DNA of 64,000 bases from Methylorubrum populi. GTDB lineage: Bacteria > Pseudomonadota > Alphaproteobacteria > Rhizobiales > Beijerinckiaceae. The stretch spans positions 3,930,501-3,994,500 of the forward strand of contig NZ_AP014809.1 in the NCBI RefSeq assembly GCF_002355515.1, read 5' to 3'. Below the pieces are notes generated by a model, which saw nothing but the letters and a program-made list of their open reading frames with translations, was not told the origin of the DNA and searched no databases. How positions within the stretch are numbered: the first letter of the stretch is position 1; every line of letters begins with the position of its first letter. Made by a program: the position numbers and the translations under genes. Of the stretch, positions 9,176-18,436 are shown piece by piece.

Positions 9176-9655
9176 ATGCTGGACATGAGCTGGGGCGAGG
9201 TGATGCTGATCGGCGGCGTCGCCCTGATCGTCATCGGACCCAAGGACCTGCCGAAGGCGCTGCGCACCCTCGGTCAGATCACCACCAAGGTCCGGCGCAT
9301 GGCCGGCGAGTTCCAGTCGCAGTTCAACGAAGCGATTCGTGAGGCGGAGCTGGAAGAGGTCCGCCGCGACGTCGAGGGCGTCAAGCGCACCGTCGACGCC
9401 GCGCGCCCGACCTTCAATCCCGTGGATACGATCCGCAACGAGATCCGCAGCGCGGTCGAAAGCCGTCCCGGCGCCAATACGAAGGAATCCGGGGTCAAGG
9501 ATACCGGCAGCTTCGACGTGCCGCGACCGACGCCCGAACAGCAAGCCGCCCAGATGCACGGCGCCCCGATGGAAGGCACTCCGGCGGCCTCCACCACCAC
9601 CGAGGCGCCTCCCGCCACCTCCGGCACCAAGACCGAGACAGGCCCGACTCCATGA
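9176..9655 (+). CDS. tatB: Sec-independent protein translocase subunit TatB
   Basis: A 159-residue TatB, which pairs with TatC to bind twin-arginine signal peptides. The N-terminal helix [30 protein letters not shown] carries the conserved Glu and the GPKDLP hinge typical of TatB rather than TatA. A long charged amphipathic helix follows (residues about 30-80), then a Pro/Thr-rich tail. Its stop overlaps the tatC start (ATGA at 9652-9655), showing translational coupling. The gap of 119 bases from tatA is large enough for an extra RNA structure, but none is clear. Confidence 0.95.
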   Translation: MLDMSWGEVMLIGGVALIVIGPKDLPKALRTLGQITTKVRRMAGEFQSQFNEAIREAELEEVRRDVEGVKRTVDAARPTFNPVDTIRNEIRSAVESRPGANTKESGVKDTGSFDVPRPTPEQQAAQMHGAPMEGTPAASTTTEAPPATSGTKTETGPTP

Positions 9656-10452
9656 GCGACGAGCGCGATGAGGCCGAGATCGAGGCCTCGCGGGCACCCC
9701 TTCTGGAGCACCTGATCGAACTGCGCGCGCGACTCATCAAGTCGCTGCTCGCGTTCATCGTGATGTTCTTCGGCTGCTTCTTCTTCTCGAAGCAGATCTA
9801 CAACGTGCTGGTGCACCCCTACGTCTCGATCGTCGGGCCGCAGAACGCCGAACTGATCGCGACCCACTTCCTCGAACAGGTCTTCACCAACATCAAGCTC
9901 AGCGTGTTCGGGGCGGGCTTCCTCGCCTTCCCGGTCATCGCCACGCAGGTCTACGCCTTCGTCGCGCCCGGCCTCTACCGCAACGAGCGGCAGGCCTTCC
10001 TGCCCTATCTCGTCGCCACGCCGATCTTCTTCCTGCTCGGCGCGCTGGTCGTCTACTTCCTGGCGATGCCGCTGCTGATCCAGTTCTCGGTCTCGCTCCA
10101 GCAGATCGGGCAGCCGGGCGAGGCGACGATCCGGCTGCTGCCGAAGGTCGACGAGTACCTCTCGCTGATCATGACGCTGATCTTCGCCTTCGGCCTCGCC
10201 TTCCAGATGCCGGTGATCCTGACGCTTCTGGGTCAGATCGGCGTGATCGACGCGGCCTTCCTGCGGGAGAAGCGGCGCTACGCCATCGTGCTCGTCTTCG
10301 TCGCCGCCGCGGTGCTGACGCCGCCGGACGTGATCTCGCAGCTCTCGCTGGCGATCCCGATGCTGCTTCTCTACGAGGCCTCCGTCTTCTCGGTCGCGCG
10401 CATGGAGAAGATCCGCGCCGCCCGGCGGCGGGCGGAAGGGATCGAGGACTGA
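9652..10452 (+). CDS. tatC: Sec-independent protein translocase subunit TatC
   Basis: A 266-residue polytopic inner-membrane protein with six predicted helices and the TatC hallmark [19 protein letters not shown] near the N-terminus, the conserved P-loop-like [17 protein letters not shown] periplasmic stretch and the [17 protein letters not shown] end. With TatB it forms the twin-arginine signal receptor. A client in the same window is the first SsuA-like binding protein, which has a twin-arginine signal. In many relatives serS follows tatC; here an unrelated secreted-protein gene follows. Confidence 0.96.
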   Translation: MSDERDEAEIEASRAPLLEHLIELRARLIKSLLAFIVMFFGCFFFSKQIYNVLVHPYVSIVGPQNAELIATHFLEQVFTNIKLSVFGAGFLAFPVIATQVYAFVAPGLYRNERQAFLPYLVATPIFFLLGALVVYFLAMPLLIQFSVSLQQIGQPGEATIRLLPKVDEYLSLIMTLIFAFGLAFQMPVILTLLGQIGVIDAAFLREKRRYAIVLVFVAAAVLTPPDVISQLSLAIPMLLLYEASVFSVARMEKIRAARRRAEGIED

Positions 10453-10512
10453 CGGGGATCACCGGCGCGGATCGTCGGCGGGACGCGGTGCGCTAAGCGG
10501 AAAATAAGGCAC

Positions 10513-10539
10513 TTTGCGCATCACTTGATTGTGCGCAAA
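10513..10539. promoter_or_regulatory. 8-bp perfect inverted repeat upstream of the frameshifted gene
   Basis: TTTGCGCA at 10513-10520 and TGCGCAAA at 10532-10539 are exact reverse complements with an 11-base spacer, in an A+T-richer patch 58 bases before the start at 10597. The 21-base-period shape fits a dimeric regulator site. No regulator can be named. Confidence 0.35.
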
Positions 10540-10596
10540 TCTGTCCGCCGATGGAGCCTGCTCCATAACCCTCCGACTCAGAACGGAGGGAAGCCC

Positions 10597-11303
10597 ATGT
10601 TCCACACGATGCGGACCGCCATCGCGGTCGCCGCCCTGACGACCCTGGCCGGTGCGGTCCAGGCCGCGGATCTGCAGCGGGTGCGCGGCACGATCGAGAG
10701 CAGCGATGCCGGCTCGGTGACGATCAAGACCACCGACGGCGCGTCCGAGACGGTTCAACTCGGCGGCGCCAAATTCGCCTGGGTGGTCAAGTCGAGCCTC
10801 GACCAGATCAAGGAAGCACCTTCATCGGCACTGCCACCAAGGGCGAGAACCCGATGACGGCGCTGGAAGTGGTGCTGTTCCCCGAATCCATGCGCGGCAC
10901 GGCGGAAGGCCATTACGGCTGGGACGCGATCCCCGACCACACGACGGGCGGCGGCGGCCCGGTGGTGAAGAGCTCGATGACCAACGGCACCGTGAAGGCC
11001 GCCGGCGGTGCCGGCGCGGGCGGCGCGCCGAAGGTCAAGAGTTCGATGACCAACGCCACCGTGGCCAGCAGCACCGCCGGCTCCGGCACGGGCGGCGAGC
11101 GCACGCTGACCGTGACCTACGACAAGGACGGCTCGAAGACGATCGTGGTGCCGCCGAAGGCGCCGATCGTCGCCTTCGAGCCCGCCGACAAGTCGATCCT
11201 GACGCCGGGCGGCAAGATCTTCGTGGTCGCGGCCAAGGACGGCGGCAAGCTCGCGGGCAAGCTCGTCGCGGTGGGCAAGGACGGCCTCACCCCGCCGATG
11301 TAA
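10597..11303 (+). pseudogene. exported protein of unknown function, split by a one-base frameshift
   Basis: The gene starts at ATG 10597 after GGAGGG and encodes a signal peptide (MFHTMRTAIAVAALTTLAGAVQA) and a beta-rich mature protein (RGTIESSDAGSVTIKTTDGASETV). Near 10812-10817 the frame breaks: AAGGAAGCACC reads through to an early stop at 10857. Adding one G restores EGTFIGTATKGENPMTALEVVLFPESMRG and joins the second half, which runs in the other frame to 11303 and contains two KSSMTN repeats and two more beta-like stretches. Either a true null mutation or a sequencing/assembly error. Function unknown; the first part resembles DUF5666-like secreted proteins only in general style. Confidence 0.8.
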
Positions 11304-11309
11304 GCGGAC

Positions 11310-12485
11310 TCACGACCGTCCCTGGCTCCCCGCCAGGGACGGCCACAGCGGCCGGGCCAAAGCCGTGGCGGCAAGGCCGAGCCCGAGGAGCGAGACGAAG
11401 GCCGCCAGGGCCGGCAGTTCCGCATAGCCCGCGCCGAGCGTCAGCGCCGTGCCGCCGAGCCAGGCCCCGAGGGCGTTGCCGAGATTGAACGCGCCCTGGT
11501 TGAGGGTCGAGGCGAGATTCGGCGCGTCGCTCGCCGCCTCCACCACCCAGACCTGGAGCGGCGAGACCAGGGCGAAGGCGAGCCCGCTCCACAGCACCAG
11601 CACCGCCAGCGCCGGCACCGGGAAGGGTGCGACCAGCGCGAAGGCGGCGAGCACCGCGATCAGCCCGACGAAGCTGCCGAGGACGGTGCGCATCAGGCTG
11701 CGGTCGGCGAGCCAGCCGCCAGCGAGATTGCCGACGGTGAGCCCGAGACCGGCCGCGAACAGCGCTCCCGTCACGCCGCCGGGCGTCAGATGCGTCACGG
11801 TGAGCAGGAACGGGGCGATGTAGGTGAAGACGGTGAAGAAGCTCACCGAGGACAGGGTCGAGACCAGCATCGGCCGCAGCACCGGCCAGCGCCCGAGCGC
11901 CCGGAATTCCTTCGCGAGGCCGCCACGGGTGCCCGGCATGCCGCCCGGCAGGGCGAGGGCGATGGCCATCCCTGCCGCGAGCCCGATGCCGACCACGGCC
12001 CAGAAGGTCGAGCGCCAGCCGAGCGCCTGACCGAGAGCGGTGCCGAGCGGCACGCCCAGCACGTTGGCGAGCGTCAGCCCGGCAAACATCAGCGAGACGG
12101 CCTGGGTGCGCTTCTCCCGCGGCACGAGGTTGCGGGCGACGATGGCACCGATGCCGAAGAAGGCGCCGTGGGCAAAAGCGGTGGCGACCCGCGCGGCCAT
12201 CAGCCATTCGTAGCTCGACGCCAGGGCGCAGGCGAGGTTGCCCAGGGTGAACACCGCCATCAGCGCGAGCAGCGCCGCCTTGCGCGGCAGGGGCGCCGTC
12301 GCCATCGCCACGATCGGCGCGCCGATCACCACGCCGAGCGCGTAGCCCGAGACGAGATGGCCCGCCTGCGGGATGGTGACGCCGAAGTCGCGCGCCACCT
12401 CCGGCAGGAGGCCCATGATGACGAACTCGGTCGTGCCGATGCCGAAGGAGGCGACAGCGAGCGCGAGGATCGGCAGGGAAACCAT
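11310..12485 (-). CDS. MFS transporter, DHA1/AraJ-like drug or sugar efflux family
   Basis: A 391-residue major facilitator with about 12 membrane helices. Motifs include FGIGTTEFVIMGLLPEVARDFGVTIPQAG in helix 1, typical of the AraJ/YdhP/NepI branch of DHA1 proton-driven exporters, and the loop GALFAAGLGLTVGNLAGGWLADRS that stands in for motif A. Substrate unknown; arabinose, purine ribonucleosides and drugs are known for relatives. It is divergent from the sulfonate operon across 402 bases, so shared regulation is possible but not shown. The ATG at 12485 starts directly at helix 1. Confidence 0.85.
   Translation of the reverse strand: MVSLPILALAVASFGIGTTEFVIMGLLPEVARDFGVTIPQAGHLVSGYALGVVIGAPIVAMATAPLPRKAALLALMAVFTLGNLACALASSYEWLMAARVATAFAHGAFFGIGAIVARNLVPREKRTQAVSLMFAGLTLANVLGVPLGTALGQALGWRSTFWAVVGIGLAAGMAIALALPGGMPGTRGGLAKEFRALGRWPVLRPMLVSTLSSVSFFTVFTYIAPFLLTVTHLTPGGVTGALFAAGLGLTVGNLAGGWLADRSLMRTVLGSFVGLIAVLAAFALVAPFPVPALAVLVLWSGLAFALVSPLQVWVVEAASDAPNLASTLNQGAFNLGNALGAWLGGTALTLGAGYAELPALAAFVSLLGLGLAATALARPLWPSLAGSQGRS
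11316..11342 (+). terminator. strong convergent hairpin overlapping the end of the MFS gene
   Basis: CCGTCCCTGGC (11316-11326) and GCCAGGGACGG (11332-11342) form a perfect 11-bp stem with a 5-base loop, 13 bases after the plus-strand stop. It lies within the last codons of the minus-strand MFS gene (LAGSQGRS), so it can end plus-strand transcripts while being coding on the other strand. No uridine run follows. Confidence 0.55.
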
Positions 12486-12887
12486 GCAGGATGCTCCGAG
12501 GCGGCGCTTTTGCTGCGCCGCAAGATGAGCGCCGCAACATGGTCATCCACGGCACGCGCGACAGCCGCGTGACCGGGAAGCAGCCCTGCGCACACGTCAG
12601 GGCGGCCGGCTCCGCATGGACGCCCTGGCTGAGCCGAGGACCGGCCCTCGCGGACAAAAAGATTTTCCTGGCACTACCCGGCGCAGCAATAGAACCGTTC
12701 TCCACCTTGGAGAAACAACGCAAAAACAATCCGTTGATTTGCCCCACCCCAGGTCTCTAAATTTCATAGCAACAACGTCTCAACAACGCTCCGCAGATCT
12801 TGTGAATATCGAAGCCTCGAACATCTCCTGTCGGAGATTCGGGGGCCGGTCTTCCTTGGCTGGGGCCTTGCCTTCGGATGCTTCGCG
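12486..12887 (+). promoter_or_regulatory. 402-base divergent control region between the MFS gene and the sulfonate operon
   Basis: No gene seen. The stretch is A+T-richer than its surroundings. A sigma-70-like promoter for the plus strand may be TTGATT (12734-12739), an 18-base spacer, and TAAATT (12758-12763). Downstream come two direct copies of CAACAACG (about 12770-12788), a spacing suited to a LysR-type activator such as those that run sulfonate genes in other bacteria. A small hairpin ATCTCC-TGTC-GGAGAT (12823-12838) lies in the presumed leader of the FMN reductase gene. All of these are candidates by eye. Confidence 0.4.
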
Positions 12888-13472
12888 ATGCCCGCACGGA
12901 TCGTTGCCTTCTCCGGCAACACGCACCGCCCCTCCCGTACCCGCACCCTGGTCGAGGCGGTGGCCGCTGAATTGTCGCGGCTGCGCCCGATCGACCTGAA
13001 GGTCTACGACCTCGTCGACGCCGGCACCGGCATCGCGGTGGCGAGCCGCTCGGCCCTGCCGCTTCCGGCGGCGCGGATCGTGGAGGGGATCGAGTCGGCC
13101 GATGCGCTGATCGTCGGCTCGCCGGTCTACAAGGGCAGCTACGCCGGGCTGTTCAAGCACCTGATCGACTTCGTCGCCCCCGAGGCGCTGATCGGCAAGC
13201 CGGTGGTGCTGACGGCGACCGGCGGCGGCCCGCGCCACGCGCTCGTGGTCGAGCACTCCCTGCGGCCCCTGTTCGGCTTCTTCTCGGCGCAGGCCGCGCC
13301 GACCGCGGTCTATGCCGGCGATACCGAGATCAGCGAGGGCCGGGTCGCCGACGAGATCGTGCGGGCCCGCGTCGCCCAGGCCGCGGGCGAACTCGCCCGG
13401 CTCCTCGATGTCGCGCAGGGTGCGAACGTCTCCGCCGCGGCCCTGGCGCCGCTGGCGAGCGCCGCCCGCTGA
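12888..13472 (+). CDS. msuE: NAD(P)H-dependent FMN reductase, MsuE type
   Basis: A 194-residue flavodoxin-like reductase that makes the reduced FMN used by two-component sulfonate monooxygenases. Family blocks are visible: the FMN phosphate loop SGNTHRPSRTRTLVEAV near the N-terminus and GSPVYKGSYAGLFKHLIDF, with TATGGGPRHALVVEHSLRPLF as in MsuE/SsuE. The C-terminal wording fits MsuE (methanesulfonate) better than SsuE, but substrate range follows the partner monooxygenase, encoded four genes downstream. It heads the operon and ends 7 bases before the next start. Confidence 0.88.
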   Translation: MPARIVAFSGNTHRPSRTRTLVEAVAAELSRLRPIDLKVYDLVDAGTGIAVASRSALPLPAARIVEGIESADALIVGSPVYKGSYAGLFKHLIDFVAPEALIGKPVVLTATGGGPRHALVVEHSLRPLFGFFSAQAAPTAVYAGDTEISEGRVADEIVRARVAQAAGELARLLDVAQGANVSAAALAPLASAAR

Positions 13473-13479
13473 GGCCGCG

Positions 13480-14457
13480 ATGCTCGACCGCCGCCAGTTC
13501 CTTGCCGCCGGCCTCTTCGCGGCCGGCACCGCGCTCCCGCTCCGACGCGCCCGCGCCGCGGAACCGGGCGTGCTGCGCATCGGCTACCAGAAGAACGGCA
13601 TCCTGGCCGTCGCCCGGGAGCAGGCGGCGATCGAGGCCGCGCTGAAGCCGCGGAACGTTTCCGTGCGCTGGGTCGAGTTCTCGTTCGGCCCGCCGCTGCT
13701 GGAAGCGCTGAATCTCGGCGCGATCGATTTCGGCCAGACCGGCGACGCCCCGCCGATCTTCGCCCAGGCCGCGGGCGCGGGTCTCGTCTACGCCGCGGCC
13801 CAGCCGAAGGGCGGCTCGGGCTCGGCGATCCTGCTGCCGAAGGGTTCGGCCGTCGCCTCCCTCGCCGACCTCAAGGGCAAGCGCGTCGCCTTCGCCAAGG
13901 GGTCGAGCGCGCACAACCTCACCGTCGCCGCCCTGGAGCGGGCGGGCCTGACCTACCGCGACATCACGCCGGTCCTGCTGGCGCCGGCCGACGGCGCGGC
14001 GGCCTTCGCCGGCGGCACGATCGACGCCTGGACGGTGTGGGACCCGTACTTCGCCATCGCCGAGGAGGGGCAGAGCGCCCGCATCCTCGTGCAGGCCTCG
14101 GACATCACCCCCACCAACAACTTCTTCCTGGCGAACAAGGCCTTCGCCGAGGAGCGGCCCGAGGTGCTCAAGGCGGCCATCGCCGCGCTCGGAGAGGTCG
14201 CGGTCTGGTGCGAGGGCAACCGACCCAGCGTCGCGGCGAGCCTGTCGAAGATCACCGGCGTGCCGCTCGCCGCCACGCGCCGCGCGGTGGAGCGCATTCG
14301 CTTCGTCATCGCGCCGATGGATGCGGCGGTCACCGCCGAGCAGCAGCGCATCGCCGACCGCTTTCACGCCATCGGCGTGATCCCCCGCCCGGTGCGGGTG
14401 TCCGACATCGTCTGGACGCCGCCCGAGACCCCCAACAAGACCCAGAACAACGGGTGA
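13480..14457 (+). CDS. ssuA: aliphatic sulfonate ABC transporter, periplasmic binding protein (first of three)
   Basis: A 325-residue SsuA-type binding protein. The N-terminus LDRRQFLAAGLFAAGTALPLRRARA is a twin-arginine signal, so this copy probably leaves by the Tat system encoded upstream. Family motifs: LRIGYQKNG at the start of the mature chain, GPPLLEALNLGAIDFGQTGDAPPIFAQAAG in lobe 1, and IDAWTVWDPYFAIAE. The ATG at 13480 lies 7 bases after the reductase stop and begins exactly at the signal. It is directly followed by the permease and ATPase genes, so it is the likely main partner of SsuCB. Confidence 0.9.
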   Translation: MLDRRQFLAAGLFAAGTALPLRRARAAEPGVLRIGYQKNGILAVAREQAAIEAALKPRNVSVRWVEFSFGPPLLEALNLGAIDFGQTGDAPPIFAQAAGAGLVYAAAQPKGGSGSAILLPKGSAVASLADLKGKRVAFAKGSSAHNLTVAALERAGLTYRDITPVLLAPADGAAAFAGGTIDAWTVWDPYFAIAEEGQSARILVQASDITPTNNFFLANKAFAEERPEVLKAAIAALGEVAVWCEGNRPSVAASLSKITGVPLAATRRAVERIRFVIAPMDAAVTAEQQRIADRFHAIGVIPRPVRVSDIVWTPPETPNKTQNNG

Positions 14458-14465
14458 GCCGAGCC

Positions 14466-15326
14466 ATGGCCGATTCCGCCGCGATCCGATCGCTCCCCGG
14501 CCGCGCGCACCGCGCCGAGGCCGCCGCGCCACTCCAGCGCAAGCCCTTTGGCAAGTTCCTGCGCCTGCCCCTCGCTCGGCTGCTGCCCTGGCTCCTGCCG
14601 ACCCTCGTCATCGTCGGCTGGCAGGCGGCGGCGTCGCTCGGGGTCGTCTCGACGCGGTTCATGCCCGCGCCGCTCGACGTCGCTGCCGCCGGCTGGCGCC
14701 TCGCCCAGACCGGCGAGCTCTGGGAGAACCTGTGGGTGAGCTTCGCCCGGGCCGCCTCCGGCTTCCTCATCGGCGGCGGCATCGGGCTCTTCTTCGGGCT
14801 CGCCAACGGCCTGTCGAACCTCTCGGAAAAGCTCACCGACACCACGCTGCAGATGGTGCGCAACGTGCCCCACCTGTCGCTGATCCCGCTGGTGATCCTG
14901 TGGTTCGGCATCGACGAGGGCGCCAAGCTCTTCCTCGCGGCGCTCGGCGTGTTTTTTCCCATCTACGCCAACACCCTGCACGGCATCCGCTCGGTCGATC
15001 CGCAATTGATCGAGATGGGCCGGGTCTACGGCATGAACCGACGCGAGCTGTTCTGGCGCGTGGTGCTGCCCGGCGCGCTGCCCTCGATCTTCGTCGGCAT
15101 CCGGTACGCGCTCGGCATCATGTGGCTGACGCTGATCGTCGCAGAGACGATCTCGGCCAATTCGGGCCTCGGCTACATGGCGATGCAGGCCCGCGAGTTC
15201 ATGCTGGTCGACGTCGTGGTGCTGGCGATCCTGATCTACGCCGCCCTGGGCAAACTCGCCGACAGCCTGACCCGGGCGCTGGAGCGTACCTGCCTCGCCT
15301 GGAACCCGGCCTACCGCAACGCCTGA
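14466..15326 (+). CDS. ssuC: aliphatic sulfonate ABC transporter permease SsuC
   Basis: A 286-residue inner-membrane permease of the nitrate/sulfonate/taurine ABC family with about six helices. The EAA loop that docks on the ATPase reads [32 protein letters not shown] basic, poorly conserved N-terminal 40 residues precede helix 1 ([21 protein letters not shown]). The ATG at 14466 is used here; a GTG at 14454 overlapping the previous stop (GTGA) would add four residues and is a fair alternative. Forms the channel with SsuB. Confidence 0.92.
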   Translation: MADSAAIRSLPGRAHRAEAAAPLQRKPFGKFLRLPLARLLPWLLPTLVIVGWQAAASLGVVSTRFMPAPLDVAAAGWRLAQTGELWENLWVSFARAASGFLIGGGIGLFFGLANGLSNLSEKLTDTTLQMVRNVPHLSLIPLVILWFGIDEGAKLFLAALGVFFPIYANTLHGIRSVDPQLIEMGRVYGMNRRELFWRVVLPGALPSIFVGIRYALGIMWLTLIVAETISANSGLGYMAMQAREFMLVDVVVLAILIYAALGKLADSLTRALERTCLAWNPAYRNA

Positions 15327-15366
15327 TCTTTCTTACCGCGCGTCTTTCTTTTCGCGAGTGAGTTCC

Positions 15367-16131
15367 ATGCCCGCTGCCACCGCCCTGCGCGTCGAGGACC
15401 GTCCCGACGCCGGCCTCGCCATCACCCTGCGCGGCCTCTCGAAGAGCTTTGACGGGGGTGCCCCCGTCATCCGTGGCCTCGACCTGCACGTGCCCGCCGG
15501 CCAGTTCGTGGCGGTGGTCGGTCGCTCGGGCTGCGGCAAGAGCACCCTGCTGCGTCTGATCCTCGGGCTTGAGGAGCCGACCGCCGGCCGCGTGACGATC
15601 AACGGCGACCGCAACTCGAAGAGGATCATGTTCCAGGAGCCGCGGCTGCTGCCCTGGGCGCGGGTCGCCGACAACGTCGCGGTCGGACTCGGGCGCGAGA
15701 CGCCCCGCGCCGAGCGGCGCAGGCGCGCGCTCGGGGTGCTCGACGAGGTCGGGCTCGCGGCGAAGGCCGGCAACTGGCCCGCGACGCTGTCCGGCGGTCA
15801 GCGCCAGCGGGTGGCGCTCGCCCGCGCGCTCGTCAGCCGCCCGGCGCTGCTGGCGCTGGACGAACCGCTCGGGGCGCTGGACGCGCTCACCCGCATCGAG
15901 ATGCAGGAGATGATCGAGCGCATCTGGCAGGATCAGGGCTTCACCGCGATCCTCGTCACCCACGATGTCGGCGAGGCGGTGGCGATGGCCGACCGCATCC
16001 TCGTGGTCGAGCAGGGCGCCATCGCGCTCGACGTCGCCGTGGACGTGCCGCGCCCGCGCCGCCGCGGCGACCCGGCGCTGGCCGAACTCGAAGGCCGCAT
16101 CCTCGAGCGGCTTCTCGGCCACCGCGCCTGA
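15367..16131 (+). CDS. ssuB: aliphatic sulfonate ABC transporter ATP-binding protein SsuB
   Basis: A 254-residue ABC ATPase. Walker A is GRSGCGKST from Gly52, the Q-loop is FQEPRLLPW, the signature LSGGQRQR begins at 141, Walker B is [12 protein letters not shown] near 160, and the switch His is in VTHDVGEA. The sequence FQEPRLLPW is typical of SsuB/TauB. The start may be ATG 15367 or the in-frame GTG at 15358 three codons upstream; neither has a strong ribosome site. Energises uptake of organosulfonates by SsuAC. Confidence 0.93.
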   Translation: MPAATALRVEDRPDAGLAITLRGLSKSFDGGAPVIRGLDLHVPAGQFVAVVGRSGCGKSTLLRLILGLEEPTAGRVTINGDRNSKRIMFQEPRLLPWARVADNVAVGLGRETPRAERRRRALGVLDEVGLAAKAGNWPATLSGGQRQRVALARALVSRPALLALDEPLGALDALTRIEMQEMIERIWQDQGFTAILVTHDVGEAVAMADRILVVEQGAIALDVAVDVPRPRRRGDPALAELEGRILERLLGHRA

Positions 16132-16163
16132 ATTCCCCTCTCGTATTCTTCGGAGCGTATCCC

Positions 16164-17351
16164 ATGACCGCGCAGAGCCGCCCCCCCGCCGACGGCAAGA
16201 CCGACGTTCTCTGGTTCCTGCCCACCCACGGCGACGGCCGTTATCTCGGCGCCTCGGAAGGCGCCCGCGACGTCTCGCTGCCCTATCTCCGCCAGATCGC
16301 GCAGGCCGCGGACGACCTCGGCTATTACGGCGTGCTGCTGCCGACCGGCCGTTCCTGCGAGGATTCCTGGGTGATCGCCTCGGCGCTCGCCCCCCTGACG
16401 CAGCGCCTGCGCTTCCTCGTCGCCGTGCGTCCCGGCCTGCAGGAGCCATCCGTCGCCGCACGCATGGCCGCGACACTGGACCGGATCTCCGACGGGCGCC
16501 TGCTCATCAACGTCGTGACCGGCGGCGACCCCGTCGAACTGAAGGGCGACGGCGTCTTCCTCGACCACGACGAGCGCTACGTCGTCACCGACGAGTTCCT
16601 GCATATCTGGCGCGGCCTGATGGCCGGCGAGACCGTGAACTTCGAGGGACGTCACCTGCGCACCGAGAACGGCCGGGTGATCTTCCGGCCCGTGCAGGCC
16701 CCTTATCCGCCGCTCTATTTCGGCGGCTCCTCGCCGGCCGGGATCGAGGTCGCGGCCGAGCATTGCGAGGTCTACCTCACCTGGGGCGAGCCCCCGGCCG
16801 GCGTCGCGGAGAAGATCGCCAAGGCGCGCGAGGCGGCTGAGAAAAAAGGCAAAAAATTCTCCTACGGCATCCGCCTGCACGTGATCGTGCGCGAGACGGA
16901 AAGCGAGGCCTGGGACGCGGCGGAGCGGCTGATCTCGCGGCTCGACGACGCCACCATCGCCCAGGCGCAGGCGACGCTGAAGCGCCAGGATTCCGTCGGC
17001 CAGAGCCGGATGATGGCCCTGCACGGCGGCGACCGATCCAGGCTCGTGGTCTCGCCCAACCTCTGGGCCGGCGTCGGCCTCGTGCGCGGCGGGGCGGGTA
17101 CGGCGCTCGTCGGCTCGGCGGATCAGGTCGCCGACCGGATGAAGGAGTACATCGATCTCGGCATCGACCGCTTCATCCTCTCCGGCTACCCGCATCTGGA
17201 GGAGGCCTACCGCTTCGCCGAGCTGGTCTTCCCGAAGCTCCCCTTGCGCGCGACCACCGGCACGGCGCCGAGCACCGCCCGCAACAACGGTCCGTTCGGC
17301 GAGGTGATCGCCAACGACATCGTGCCGACCCGCCGCGTCGGCGCCCACTGA
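16164..17351 (+). CDS. ssuD: FMNH2-dependent alkanesulfonate monooxygenase SsuD
   Basis: A 395-residue member of the bacterial luciferase-like flavin monooxygenases. It uses reduced FMN from the reductase and oxygen to split C-S bonds of alkanesulfonates, giving aldehyde and sulfite in the cytoplasm. Typical blocks are [15 protein letters not shown] at the start, [64 protein letters not shown], and [18 protein letters not shown], all very close to SsuD. Length is near the usual 380. It follows ssuB after 32 bases, so uptake and desulfonation are cotranscribed. Confidence 0.95.
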   Translation: MTAQSRPPADGKTDVLWFLPTHGDGRYLGASEGARDVSLPYLRQIAQAADDLGYYGVLLPTGRSCEDSWVIASALAPLTQRLRFLVAVRPGLQEPSVAARMAATLDRISDGRLLINVVTGGDPVELKGDGVFLDHDERYVVTDEFLHIWRGLMAGETVNFEGRHLRTENGRVIFRPVQAPYPPLYFGGSSPAGIEVAAEHCEVYLTWGEPPAGVAEKIAKAREAAEKKGKKFSYGIRLHVIVRETESEAWDAAERLISRLDDATIAQAQATLKRQDSVGQSRMMALHGGDRSRLVVSPNLWAGVGLVRGGAGTALVGSADQVADRMKEYIDLGIDRFILSGYPHLEEAYRFAELVFPKLPLRATTGTAPSTARNNGPFGEVIANDIVPTRRVGAH

Positions 17352-17369
17352 GCGGGAAGGTTTTTCGCG

Positions 17370-18362
17370 ATGACTGTCCGCGCCCGCTCCGCTCCCATCA
17401 CACCGTCGCTGCTGCCGCGCCTCTGGCTGGCGCTCGCCGCGCTGATCTTCGCCAGCTTGACGCTCGCGGCCCATGCGCAAGAAAACCGACAGACCGAGCG
17501 CACGGTGCGGGTCGGTTACCAGAAATACGGCACGCTGGTCCTGCTGAAGGGCCGCGGCACGCTCGAGCCGCGGCTGAAGGCGCTCGGCTACCGGGTGCAA
17601 TGGTCGGAGTTTCCCTCCGGCCCGCCGCTGATGGAGGCGCTGAACGCGGGTGCCGTCGATTTCGGCTCGGCGGGCGAAACCCCGCCGATCTTCGCCCAGG
17701 CTGCGAGCGATGCGCTGATCTACGTCGCCCACGAGCCGGCGGCGCCCAGGGGCGAGGCGATCCTGGTGCCCAAGGCCAGTCCGATTCAATCGGTCGCCGA
17801 TCTGCGGGGGAAGAAAGTTGCGTTCAACAAGGGCTCGAACGTCCACTACCTGCTGGTGCGGGCCATCGAGGCGGCGAGCCTGAGCCTCGCCGACATCACC
17901 CCCCTCTACCTCGCGCCCGCCGATGCGCGGGCGGCGTTCGAACGCGGCGCGGTCGATGCCTGGGTGATCTGGGACCCGTACTTCGCCGCCGCCGAGGCCG
18001 GCGGCAACGCCCGGGTGCTCGCCGACGGCACCGGCCTCGTGCCGAACCACCAGTTCTATCTCTCCTCCAAGAGCTTCGCGGCCGAGAACGGCGCGGCGCT
18101 CGACGCCATCGTCGCGGCCATCGCCGAGGTCGATGCCTGGGCCAAGGCCAACACCGACGCCGCGGCCAGGGAGCTGGCGCCCTCCGTCGGCATCCCGGCG
18201 CCGATCCTGAGCGTCGCCCTCAAGCGCCAGACCTACGGCATCCGCCCCCTCGACGAGGCGGTGACGCGGGAACAGCAGCGCATCGCCGACACCTTCCACG
18301 GGCTCAAGCTCATACCGAGGAGCGTCGACATCGCCGCCGCCGTGCGCAAGCCCGGAAGCTGA
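17370..18362 (+). CDS. aliphatic sulfonate binding protein, second copy
   Basis: A 330-residue SsuA-like protein with a Sec-type signal (LWLALAALIFASLTLAAHAQ). Conserved SsuA blocks: VRVGYQKYGTLVLLKGRG, GPPLMEALNAGAVDFGSAGETPPIFAQAAS and VDAWVIWDPYFAAAE. It is closer to the first copy than to the third, as both keep the G-x-x-PPIFAQ ligand loop. It lies 18 bases after ssuD in the same operon and has no permease of its own, so it probably feeds the same SsuCB channel with another sulfonate or sulfate ester. Start ATG at 17370. Confidence 0.88.
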   Translation: MTVRARSAPITPSLLPRLWLALAALIFASLTLAAHAQENRQTERTVRVGYQKYGTLVLLKGRGTLEPRLKALGYRVQWSEFPSGPPLMEALNAGAVDFGSAGETPPIFAQAASDALIYVAHEPAAPRGEAILVPKASPIQSVADLRGKKVAFNKGSNVHYLLVRAIEAASLSLADITPLYLAPADARAAFERGAVDAWVIWDPYFAAAEAGGNARVLADGTGLVPNHQFYLSSKSFAAENGAALDAIVAAIAEVDAWAKANTDAAARELAPSVGIPAPILSVALKRQTYGIRPLDEAVTREQQRIADTFHGLKLIPRSVDIAAAVRKPGS

Positions 18363-18436
18363 GAACACCGCTCCTCCCGCTGCGGGAGCAGACAGCCCCG
18401 ACCGTCCACGTCCTGCCGAGAAGCCGAAAAGCGCCC

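Noticed and set aside
10854..11303. Separate secreted-protein gene starting at 10854
   Set aside because: No signal peptide or ribosome site; it continues the protein from 10597 after a one-base frameshift.
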